A DNA stretch of 64,000 bases from Dichomitus squalens LYAD-421 SS1 (taxonomy: Eukaryota > Basidiomycota > Agaricomycetes > Polyporales > Polyporaceae), in contig NW_006766924.1 in the NCBI RefSeq assembly GCF_000275845.1, positions 151,603-215,602 of the forward strand. Direction: 5' to 3'. Positions 1 to 10,000 of the stretch are shown here, in pieces. The position numbers and the translations under genes were made by a program. Within the stretch, counting starts at the first letter, position 1, and the number at the start of each line of letters is the position of its first letter. The notes beneath the pieces were generated by a model, which saw only the letters and a list, made by a program, of their open reading frames with translations, had not been told where the DNA came from and did no database searches.

Positions 1-33
1 TTCGCAGGAGCTCAGATCTTGAAGAGGGGGTAG

Positions 34-600
34 TGTCACAGTTTTCTCGTGCCACGTGACCTGGGGGTCATGTGAACCAGGACAGACGCTCACCTCGACC
101 ACGGACAACTCGTATCGGAAAGTGGAGGAGCCAGGATCGAACCCAGGGCCTTGAGGGGTCCGGGAGCGCCCATCTTCACTCACGGACAGGTGACCTACAT
201 GCCAGCAGGGGGCGCTTACTCATGAGCAGGAGTCCGGACTTGGCATGACTCAGGTGTTAGTCATGAGGACACCATGTGACAGGTCAGGAGACAGGACACG
301 AGTCAGCAGACTCTGACCAAGCAGGGACAAATAGGTACCTGGTCTGTGCACCGTTGTAATTGTATAAATAGTAGGGGGTCTGAGGCAGGGAACCTCAGAC
401 TTGATCTTCTCGTCGATCACCCATCTCTTCTGTAGGTAGCTAGCAGCCCTACCTCTCACTGCCCCTTCTAGTCTAGGAAATCTACGCCTTTGCATCATCT
501 CTTGCTGTGTCACTTGTGGTTGCTTCGTTCTCAGCACCAACCCCTTCACCAGTAAGCTTTGTCTTTGTTTATCTGGTGGCACAGCTCGTTGGCTGTGACA
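34..600 (+). mobile_element. Long terminal repeat (probably 3' LTR) of an LTR retrotransposon
   Basis: The 567-bp segment begins TGTCACAG (34-41) and ends CTGTGACA (593-600), a perfect 8-bp terminal inverted repeat of the TG...CA type that bounds retroviral-like LTRs. A purine run ending in GGGGGTAG (21-33) lies directly before it, as a polypurine tract would before a 3' LTR. A TATA box, TATAAATA, sits at 363-370 on the plus strand, and a perfect 8-bp hairpin (379-386 with 393-400) follows it. The five bases before (29-33) and after (601-605) do not match, so this is not a solo LTR with a target duplication; the body of the element should lie left of the window. Superfamily (Ty3 or Ty1) cannot be told from the LTR alone. 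Confidence 0.8.
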
Positions 601-2353
601 GTTTGTTAGGCCCGGGAAACCAGCCCAGCAAGTGAATGGTGACGTCGGGAGAGCTTATAAACTCGTTGACCTGGACTTATTGTACACAATGCGCCCAAGT
701 CGGAAACAGAATCAGCACGACATATATACGGTTCAACTGGGGGTGCCGCTCTGGGCTCGATGGCAACTGGACTCAAACCTTGTGGGGCGACTCCATATCT
801 CGAGTCAAGCAACTTTATAGCTTCCGAATTGTCAAATCCTCGCGTCGCTCTCTGGTCCCAGCTCGGAGGCATCATGCGGTCGTGTTGCACCTGCTGCCTG
901 CGTGTCTCTGCTCGCTGCGCTGCAGGCGCTTGAGCTGACCTTGAATTCAGGTAGGCAGGCGCCCAATAGGCGCGCGAGCAACTGAGCGACCGACAAGAAT
1001 TGAGCATCCCTTATGCCACATTGACGACGGGATATGCTAACTATAGATGTCGTTTGTATATATTCGCTCTTCCTGACTGCTCCTACAGACGTAGAGGTCG
1101 GATAATGCATCTATGCTAAACCTTACACCTCTCCGAGTCCTCGCTGGTTTCCCGGACAGTACTCCTCTGGGTCGGCATCCATCTCCACCATGGCAAGTCC
1201 CTCGCAGCGTTCCTGAAGGCCATTGGTTTCACCCTCTCGCTTATGGATGGCCGAGACGTTGCCAGTGGGCAGTTGGAAAGAACAGTTCGTGGCCGCTACA
1301 GGCGAGCTCGCTCAAGCAGTGAGTGGCGAACGGCCGGCCGACCCGGCGGTTCACGTGCCCGGAAGCTCCGACGTTGATGTTGCCTTGGCTTGACCCAGGG
1401 TCTGAGGGGTCTGACCTGGGTCAAGGAGGGGTCTGACCCGAGTCTGACCCAGCCGAGCACATGTCTGCGGCTAATTATGTCAGAGGAACAGATTGAACTT
1501 GGAATTCCCCTAGCTTACGTAGCATTGAGGCTGGGTTTAGAAACGGCGTTTGCGTGTAGAGCCTTCTGGGTCTCCCAATTATACCGGGCCAGCGGAGGAG
1601 GAGAGCGTGAGGAGGGCAGCTGATCGCTCGTTCGTAAGTGATAGATGATCTTCGTATGAATCGAATTGAGAACGGTATCATGCAGAGCATGCTCATATTG
1701 ACGTACACACCCGCCCGTAGAATCATTGAATTCCCTGAAGCTCGTGTCCGTATAGGCGCGAAGTAGCAATGCACCAGGCATGCGATGATGGCCGCTACTT
1801 ACAGTAGCTGACTCACCCTCTCGTCGGGCCTCCGAAATACAATAGCTGTCTACAACCGACTGTGCACGGGGAAAGGCACAGCCTTTGCTGAAAACTCTCT
1901 GCTGATCTACCGTCAGACTTGAAGATTGAAGCAGACGAGCGTGCGCAATGAAAGTTAGCCGAAGTGGCCTAATACCGCACCCCGTAAGTCTCGGAGGCTC
2001 CCACTGGAATAGTGCTAATTTTGTATTTCACTGATCTCCTTATTGCATAATGAGAGTCAACATCCCTGCAGGTACATCTTGGAGTGGCGCTGTATGCTAG
2101 GGTGGCATCGGAAGGAGGCCGAAAGATGATGCGCGGTCAATTGCGAGTCGAAGTTTGCCATTTCGTAACATGACTCGGAGGAAGGAAAGGGACTCAGGTC
2201 GTTCGCGGAGGCGTCTGGCCCCAAGTCCGGCCCCAAGTCCTTGTATAGTCTGCTCCCGACATTGGGAATGCTGAGTTCTAGGTAGGAGAACGGATATGGA
2301 GTACTTCGTGTTTTCGATGCCAAGCTGTATTTACATCGCAGCCTCATCCACGG
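601..2353. other. Intergenic stretch without a recognisable gene
   Basis: Only short, mutually overlapping frames are present and none resembles a family I know. At 1390-1455 there is a small cluster of GTCTGACCC-like units, including an imperfect inverted repeat (1390-1402 with 1413-1424). At about 2215-2240 a 12-bp unit GGCCCCAAGTCC occurs twice in tandem. Nothing else stands out. Confidence 0.5.
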
Positions 2354-3259
2354 TCACAACGAGTCGATCGTCTCCGGCCAAAACCCCCGCCGACTCTCCT
2401 TGTTCAGCTCGTACCAAGGCACATCATGCGCAAGCAGCACCCGCACGCGCGGATACGTCTCCGCCAGCCTCCGGATCCGCCCCATATGCAGCGCCGCCTG
2501 CTCCTTGTCCCGGTGCGCACACCCCCACACGTCGTGCTGCGAGATCCCCGCCTCCCCCGTGAGCAGCCGGTGGTCGTGCGCGGCGTCGCCCGCGAGGTAG
2601 ACCCACCCTCCGTCGGCAGACGTGCGCGCGAGGACGTTGACGTGCCCGGGGACGTGCCCAGGGCCCGCGTCGACGATGTACAGGCTCCCGTCGCCGTAGA
2701 AGTCGAGCGCGTGCGGGAACGGCCCGAGCGGCGGCCAGTCCGTGGGGTCGAGCCAGCGCGTGCGTCCCGCTGGGAGGAGGGTCGAGTCGAAGAGCGAGCT
2801 TGGGTCACCGGGGTAGCCACCCTCGATCAGGGGGCGCGCGCCGGCCCCAGCGAGGAACGTTGTGGCGGTGTAGGGCGCGGAGTCGCCGACGTGGTCGAAG
2901 TGGATGTGCGAGTAGCAGATGTGCTTGATGTCGGTGGGCTTGAGCCCGCCCTTGGCGAGCGCATCCGCCGCGTCCTCGGGGACGCTGATCCCGAAGGACA
3001 TCTGGCGGATACGCTCGAGGTAGCCCGGGGTGAGGTTCTGGTAGTCCTTGCGGATGCCGAGGTCAAAGACGAAGGTGTCGTTGTTCTGTGTGTTGCGGAG
3101 GAGGAACGCAAGACAGGGCAGCTTCACCCGTTCCCCTGCCTTGGCGGTGTCAATGATGTAGTCGAGCGGGAGCTCGCAGGAGCCAGCCTCAAGAGCCGAG
3201 ACTAGACAGTAAGCCTGACCAGATGGCTTGTGTGCGGGAAGATCTATGGCGTGTTGCAT
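2354..3259 (-). CDS. Metallo-beta-lactamase-fold hydrolase (lactonase-like)
   Basis: Intronless frame of 301 codons from the ATG at 3257-3259. An in-frame ATG at 3314-3316 would add 19 residues; the inner one is preferred because the residues that look like the fold start just after it. The zinc motif SHIHFDHVGD (HxHxDH) is clear. It is followed by VDAGPGHVPGHVN, AGDAAHDH (metal-bridging Asp) and LAHDVPWYE (last His), in the order expected of the AHL-lactonase-like branch of the superfamily. No signal peptide or membrane segment is seen, so a cytosolic enzyme is likely. Substrate is unknown; fungal relatives are only loosely annotated as lactonases or hydrolases. It lies in the same orientation as the next gene upstream, about 390 bp away. 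Confidence 0.85.
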   Translation of the reverse strand: MQHAIDLPAHKPSGQAYCLVSALEAGSCELPLDYIIDTAKAGERVKLPCLAFLLRNTQNNDTFVFDLGIRKDYQNLTPGYLERIRQMSFGISVPEDAADALAKGGLKPTDIKHICYSHIHFDHVGDSAPYTATTFLAGAGARPLIEGGYPGDPSSLFDSTLLPAGRTRWLDPTDWPPLGPFPHALDFYGDGSLYIVDAGPGHVPGHVNVLARTSADGGWVYLAGDAAHDHRLLTGEAGISQHDVWGCAHRDKEQAALHMGRIRRLAETYPRVRVLLAHDVPWYELNKESRRGFWPETIDSL

Positions 3260-3649
3260 GGTATGTCTTGGTTGTACGTCAGCTGCAGTATCGTTACGCT
3301 CCATGCAGTCGCGCACCTACGAGTCTAAGGGAAAGCTGGGCGTAGCGGTCGAATCGAGCAGGAGCAGGCCCATGAGAGTGCTTGGTCATAACGTCATCGC
3401 ATGCAGCAGGGAAAACGCTGCTGTATGTGTACAACTTCCATCGCTTCTGCACCCGTTTACTCTCTTAGTTGGGCGTGTTTCACCATCTTCATACACGGCT
3501 TGTCCAAATCACTCACTGGTACTACAACATTCGGGTCAGAGTCCACAACAGTCCAAGGCGCTATATACGTGGCACTGCCTATGTCTAAGTCAGTAAGTTA
3601 AAAACAAACGTCCGGAAACGGCACCACACCTATCGTCGACCTCCTTCGA

Positions 3650-5817
3650 TCATACATGTGCGTCCGCACCAGTGTCCTTCCCCTGCTGCTCTCTCGCTCC
3701 CTCAGGCTTCCCATCCTCAGGCAAACCTCCAATCTCCCCAGTCTCGACCAGATCCTGCCATACCCGATCCGTCCAGTCCACCACCATCCCGACCTTCTTG
3801 AACGTCTCCCAAATCTCCCGCGCGAGCACGTCGTCTTCGAAGCCCTTAATGACTAGCGGCTTCCTGCGCTCCCTCTCCCAGGCCACGAACACGCTCTTCG
3901 GGTTGTCTAGCCCGAGATGCAGCCGCGGCCGCTTGCCCGGACGCTCCCTCCCCGTCTGCATGTGTACCGGCGTCGACGCCCGCCCATTAGGGGATGCGCT
4001 CCCAGACCTGCCTGATGGCCCAGGGGAGGAGACGAGCCACGCCGCAAGCGCCTGCATAAGGCGCTTTTGCAGGAGAAGGAACACCGGGTCGCGGGGCTGC
4101 AGGGTACGGTCCACCGCTGCGCGGAGACGCGCCTCCTCTTCGGGGCCGCATGGGTGCGCGTCGTCTGCGCATACGCGGCGGACGCGCACGACCTCGTCGG
4201 CGAGGTTGACGACCTTCGTGTTCTCTGTGCCGGGCTCCTCGTCGACGGACGACCGGAGTAACGTCCAGATGCGCTCGGTGAAGCTTGCGGGGTTGTCCCC
4301 CGAGGATGCGGGAAGGGAGGACGCGGGCAGACGGACGAGCGAGCGGAGGGATGCCGCAATGACGAGGGCCTGTAAGTAATTCTGCGCAGTGAGCAGTGCC
4401 GGAGTGGTGACGAAGAAGGGAGGGGGCAGTATGTTCTGCGGCGACTCAACATCCTCAGACTCTCCCGCATGTTGTTCTGGTGAGTCGGTACCAGGAATAC
4501 GAATGGTAGGGAGAGGACAGGTGATAGGAGCGTTTGTCGCGAGCGCTTGGACCAGCCGATAGGCCCAGCGATGATGGGGAGGCTGCACGGTCTCTGCCCC
4601 TGGGTATACGGATGTGTCCAGTCCGCCCAGCCATGCCTTCCACGAGAGCTCGATGCGACCCGGCGCCCACAGCTGCAGGATGAGGCTCTTCTCGCGGAGC
4701 ATAGCCTGCTGGGTGATCATCGCCTTCAGGTCCTTCTCCTCCACAGAGCCAACCATAAATTGGGACAGGTCGTCCTTCATCCATTCTGTGAGCTGAAGTA
4801 TCGAGCGCGCAGTGTCGGCGACAAGACGCGCGAGCTCCTCAGTGGTCGCGAGTTGATTGGGCTCATCCAACGCCTGTATGAGACCATCTACGTACGCATC
4901 GCGCGCTGGACTAGCACGTTCTCGCAACGCTACAAGAATTTCGCGCAGGTGCGTCGCCGCGGACCGCAATGGCGCAGACGTGGGGGAGAGCGGTAGGGAG
5001 AGCGTGACAATGACGGGATGTCTCCCAGGGAGCAGCGGCTTGACAGCCTCAAGCAAGTCCTCGTACAGTCGTCGAAGCCGCGGCAACTGTTTGTCTGCTG
5101 AGGAGCTCGACAGCGACTCAAGTGCCTGCATCGAGCCGAAAGATGTCAGTAGAGACTGCGGGGACACTCTGGAAGGTTTCACACCTCGTTCCAAAACGCG
5201 CTGTGCACCATATCCTTCACCCGCACCTCCAACTCCGCAATCTTGTCGTCCTGCGCGTGCACGTTAGACCTTGGGGAGGACAACATAGAAATCAGCGATT
5301 TGCCCGGGGGGAGGACTTGCTGCGGATCCGTGACCAGCAAGTGGAGGAAGAACGTCTGGTTCAGCGCCTCAACAAGCTCTATGGGAAGGACCGTCGGCGT
5401 AGTAGTAGAAACGGGAAGCAGCGGAGCTGACAGGGGAGGTGGATGAACGATAGGGCGGTCGTGTGCGCCTTGCCGGACGCGATTCCTTGGATCCTCGGGT
5501 GGTGCTCGCGATGGTGCTTGTGATGCATCTATGTGCGCAATGCTGGAAGGGGTATCATGGGCATTGGCTTGTAGCAAGCCAAGCCTATTCTTCAGTTCAC
5601 GAAGGGAGTCCTCGTCCTCCTTCGAAGGCTCCCAGTAGCCTTCCGTGGCGAGCATATCTAGATCATGTTGAAGTTGGTCAAACTTAACTTTGACATCTGG
5701 GAGGTCTGGCCGAACGCCGTTCAGCAGATGACGGAATTTTGGGAGGATACGCCGCAAAATCGGGTTCGCCGGATGAGCCCACGCTTGGGCTTGAAGTTTG
5801 GACAAGAGTTTCTCCAT
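3650..5817 (-). CDS. Tcp11/Sok1-family protein
   Basis: Two exons, 5185-5817 and 3650-5125, joined across a 59-nt intron (5126-5184) with a CTGAC branch site 16 nt before the CAG acceptor; phase closes and gives 702 residues. The start is the ATG at 5815-5817 (MEKLLSK); the frame stays open upstream to 5931 but has no start there that looks better. The largely helical protein contains the stretch LTEWMKDDLSQFMVGS followed by a helix rich in QQAMLREK, resembling the Tcp11 domain shared by animal T-complex protein 11 and yeast Sok1, a suppressor of reduced cAMP/PKA signalling. The C-terminal 100 residues are basic and low-complexity. Family assignment rests on motif resemblance only; a role in PKA signalling is inferred. 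Confidence 0.6.
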
Positions 5818-6197
5818 TATAGCGAGTACAACGGAGTGTGAGTACGACAGAGAAAGCGTCGCCTGAAGCTGCTCAACGCCGCCCACGAGAGTGATACCGA
5901 TGCGGATGGTGGTAGTTATAAAGAAGTACAACTAGGAGGTGGTGGGAGAGCTGAGCAAGCCGCGAGAGGCACAACCAGCGAGTAGTATGACGAAATTGGG
6001 CGAACCTCCGAGATTCCCGGTGATCTCGGATCACCGGAGTCGACGCTCGGGCAACTGACCAGCCGAACTTGGCCCTCAACGTTCAACCACATCGATAGAC
6101 AACAAATGCGATACATACACGAGACAGTACTACGCCTGCGTCAATTTCAAAACCTCCATTCCCTACAGATTTCGACCATCGAAGATTTTCGGCCTAC

Positions 6198-7028
6198 TTA
6201 TGCGATGCCCAAGAACTCGAACTCGAGGTACTGCTGCTCGGGGGGATGGTGTGGCCAACGCCCGGCGTGAGGATCGCCTGAATGTATGGGTCGTACGTTG
6301 CGTTCGAGTCACCGCTGGGCAGGTAGGGTTCAGAGACGTTAAAAGATGGGCGTGCTGGGGTATCCGAACACGGTCGTCCAGGGCTTGACCTCATAGAAGT
6401 TCTGCGGGTAGAGGGCTATATCGCTGTAGCCCGCCCACGCCGTCAGCCTATATATCTAGCAACTGCAAGCAGGGCGCCTGAAGGGGACTAAGTACACGTT
6501 TCCGTGCAAGATCTACACCTTCGGGAGCGCACCGCTGTAGCCAGGGTACGCGTCGTACACACGCCGCGCCCACTTCGCGCCGGTCAGGATGAGCCGACTC
6601 TCCGCGCACTGTCCCAGCCGTTCTCCATCTGGATACAATCCAGCAAGAACGCTCGCCATCATCGCGCCCGAGAACGACATCGAGGACGCGATTCGCGTCG
6701 GCGCCCCAGTTGGAAATTGTGTACCGGGCCGCAGAGGAGATGTCAAGCGAGCCGTTGCCGCCATTGTGTGGAGGGTAGCGTTGGAGGAGACGTCGCAGCA
6801 GGCACCGGGGTAAGGCTGCGAGCGGGGTGAGTAAAACTCAATGCTTCGAGAGCCGAAGTACAGTCTTCTCACAAGATTTGGGTGCGTTTAGCTTCCAGAC
6901 GTACCACGGACCGTCGTGCCCGTGCAGCCAATACCTCCACACTAAACCCACTTAACCGCCTGCCCGGAAGCGAGACGGACGAGAGGTAGCAGTGCCACAA
7001 AGATTAGCGCAGGCTTGAGAGTGAACAT
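6198..7028 (-). pseudogene. Decayed secreted CBM1-CE1 carbohydrate esterase (acetyl xylan/feruloyl esterase type)
   Basis: Reading right to left, an ATG at 7026-7028 begins a typical signal peptide (MFTLKPALIFVALLPLVRLA). A cellulose-binding module then starts, WVxCGGIGCTG, in which the glutamine codon expected before CGG is TAG (6942-6944). The esterase follows in pieces: GACCDVSSNATL, then HNGGNGSL...YTISNWGAD in another frame, SGAMMASVLAGLYPD, and ARRVYDAYPGYSGALPKV ending at a second TAG (6513-6515) where Gln is usual. The rest, YPQNFYEVKPWTTVFGY...FNVSEPYLPSGDSNATY...TPGVGHTIPP and ...EFLGIA, lies in two further frames. There are at least three frameshifts and two nonsense codons, and about 25 residues seem missing after LYPD. 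Secreted plant cell-wall degradation is known for the family; this copy cannot make it. Confidence 0.85.
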
Positions 7029-10000
7029 GCCTAGAACTGTGTTGGGTGGGAGGGCTCTGGGGATGCATCATTGCTGTTGCTCACCTTCATACTGCTGCGC
7101 CTTTACACTGCTACGCCAACGTCTGTGCGCTGTGAGGTGAATTTACATGTCTGCCCAGACATTAGCATCTGTGCGTGATCCTGTTGGGCTCCGCGGTAGC
7201 AATACAGAAACCTCCTCGAGTGATTTGTCCGCGGAAGTGCCGTCGAAGGCGCTACGTACAGAGCGTCGGTTATGGTGCTCCATGAAGAAGTGGCTTGGAC
7301 GGCACCCGAGCGCGTCAGTGTAGCCACTCCTGCTTTGTCGACGTCGCAAGCCGTTCGGGTACCTTAGGCGGATATAACGCGCCCTTTGGTTCACGTGCGT
7401 ACCTGGCAGCCGTCATGAAATAGCTCCCGGGGGTTCGTCGTACTGATGCAGGAAGCCCTGGGGAGTTGCATGACAGTTCGTCCCTCCTCCGATGCTTATT
7501 CGTCTCGGGGGGATGACGTCCAGGGACAGCTGCGACATATGCCGTGGGGCGAAGACGAGATCCACATCCGTCACGGTACGTGCCAGTGTGCCTGATGTAC
7601 ATACCGCGCTTCTCCACCGTACTGCCGGTTTGATTGACCTCGAGAATGGATGTATCATGCAGGTAGAAACGAAGCTCTGACATGAGCCCTCGAGCACCAG
7701 TACTCACGTAGGTTCCGCCGCAAGGAGCTATTTGCCCTGTGGTCAGCGCATTGAAAGTTATGACAATCCTAATAAGGTTTATGATGATCATCTGGCTCTC
7801 GTAAACCTCTCCCTCATTTGGTGCTATTTGGTTGGGCGTCTCACCATGCCGCTCCCCCGGGCGGCCGGGCCGCATCCTAAGCATATCCAACCTTGTCTCT
7901 GCCACCGACACAACCTCCGGCCTCAGCTCGTAGGTTTCGCTAACATATTGATCTATAAACATATGCCTGCAGGGACCTCCGGAACTTTACGCCATTCGGC
8001 CAATAAATTTGTCGCTGGCGCGAGAAAAGGCTACGACAGCGCATCGCATCCGAGACACACCCCGCTTGTGATCAACGACTCCGCCCCATCGGTCACGACT
8101 TCCGGCCATCTGACTGCTGCAAGGATCATCGAGCTTGCCGCGCTCGAGTGGCCGTGACGGAATGGAGGATTGATTGGCCATTTTCTTCTCAGCCTGAAAG
8201 TCAGCTCCTTATTCTTATCGGAGCGCTTGGTATAGTTTGTTTGAAGTTCGCGCTAGTCCATGTAAGATGAATTCTGAACCTGTACTGGAAGTTCCTATGC
8301 GCGGATAAGGTCTTGATACTCTGGTATGGCGACGTCGTACTACACCTGTTGTGCCACTGACGGTAGTGCAGATGTACCCTGGAATCTGGACATGTCTCAT
8401 CGTCACACTCGCCGGCCGATGGATGGAGTTCATCAAATTCGACCCCACATCAGCAATAGGCCACCCTCCACATTATGACAGAGAGAAGTGGTATTCCTTC
8501 TCATAAGCTCGACGCTACTCTCAGAATGCGGGAAAATCTGCAACATACTACTCACATGCCCGTAGGCTCTCAGACAGATGAAGTGGGGAGAGCACGCACG
8601 GCCGATTCCTTCGGTTACTCCGGTAGTCGTCCAATGGCGACTCGCCGTGCCGCGCGTAAGCCGCCTCTGTCGACCGCTCAACGAGCCTCCGGTGCCGCTG
8701 GTACTACGGCAAGTAGGCGCATCCGGGAACCTGGCGCAACTTTGGGCGATTCGCGGTTCGTTCCGTGCACGCAGGATCTAGTGGGCCGGCTGGGGTGATT
8801 GATGTGCTTGACTCCGAGGTCACAGGGCGTGTCGCTCGCATCAGGCATATGGAGCTGGACCGGGGTAGGAGTATAGACTTCTGGGAGGAAGCTCGGGCAC
8901 AAGAATAAGAGCTAGATGAGAACCCGGTAGCGGCTTGATCCCGAACAGCGTGGCCTCCGACTATCGCTCGTGTGGGGGGACCCGCTTCCTGGACGTTCGG
9001 GCTTGGGCAGCCCCGCCAGACAACAAGGAAGGGGCTGGACGGGGGGGAGTGGTGTAGGCACTTCTGCCCACATGTAGTATCGGGTCCCGAGAGAATAGAG
9101 ACGAGCCTGAACATGGTCCACAGATCGTTGCGCAGCATCGAGAGCCTGTTGGCTCCAGAGGAGGAGGAAGTATGACCCTCAGTGGGTCGTGAAAAGGATA
9201 CACATCCTCTGGAAGCGTCAGTCCCTAGAAGAAACGACTCACCGGGTTCATGGGCACTGGGAGATGTAGCACAAGAGGTTGTACTACAACGGATGATGTC
9301 TATGTCCACTAGGGAGACCGATCTGACAGGAGATGTCGCTCTCCGAGTGGAAGAACAAGCGACGGGGAAAGCTCACCTTTTTTCCGTTTGTACATCGGGG
9401 CCATGTGCGCCCTTGTTTTCAAGTCGCCTTCGGCCAGGGTTGCCTCGCAGGGCAAATAGGGGGTAGCTAGGAAACTTCGTAGGCTCCGATTCGGAAGGTA
9501 CTACGCACCTCTAGTCCTGTGTACAGACAACCATTTTCGAGGCGTCGAGATATTGCAACTCCAGGAGATCCAGTGCGTCCGCCAGACTAAGGTCCAATGT
9601 TCAACGGACGGTCATCGTAAGACGAGGGGATGCTATTGACGATGGTTGGGACCCGTGGGGAGTGAGTGACATTTTGTTCTGCCAACGCCACGCTCGTGGC
9701 TTAGCCTTGGACAAGAGTGGGGTGTCAATGGGGGTAGACGGTAGGGAGAGCGTTGGATCTACGGTTATGCTGGGTTGATTGCTCGCTGTACAAATCTATC
9801 CGGGAATTTTGACTAGATAAGAATTCCTTATGGGAGGGTCCCTGTGCGAAAGGAGCTCGTTCTCTGCGCCGTCCCATTGGAGACAGCCGTGACGCCCCAC
9901 AGGGTTCAGTTCATTCCGAGTCCGTGCTACTATTGCTTCCCGAAAATTTATGCGAGGAAGAGCCTGCCGACGCGTGTACTGCCTTCGCCTTTGTGCGCGC

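Noticed and set aside
145..160. GGATCGAACC in the LTR, a reverse match to a tRNA B-box
   Set aside because: No A-box at the right distance and no tRNA fold; short match by chance.
2426..3205. Plus-strand frame of 259 codons opposite the MBL gene
   Set aside because: Arg/Val-rich shadow of a GC-rich coding sequence; the minus strand carries the full zinc motif set.
3672..4379. Plus-strand frame of 235 codons opposite the Tcp11-family gene
   Set aside because: Antisense shadow; no family resemblance, and the minus-strand exons splice cleanly.
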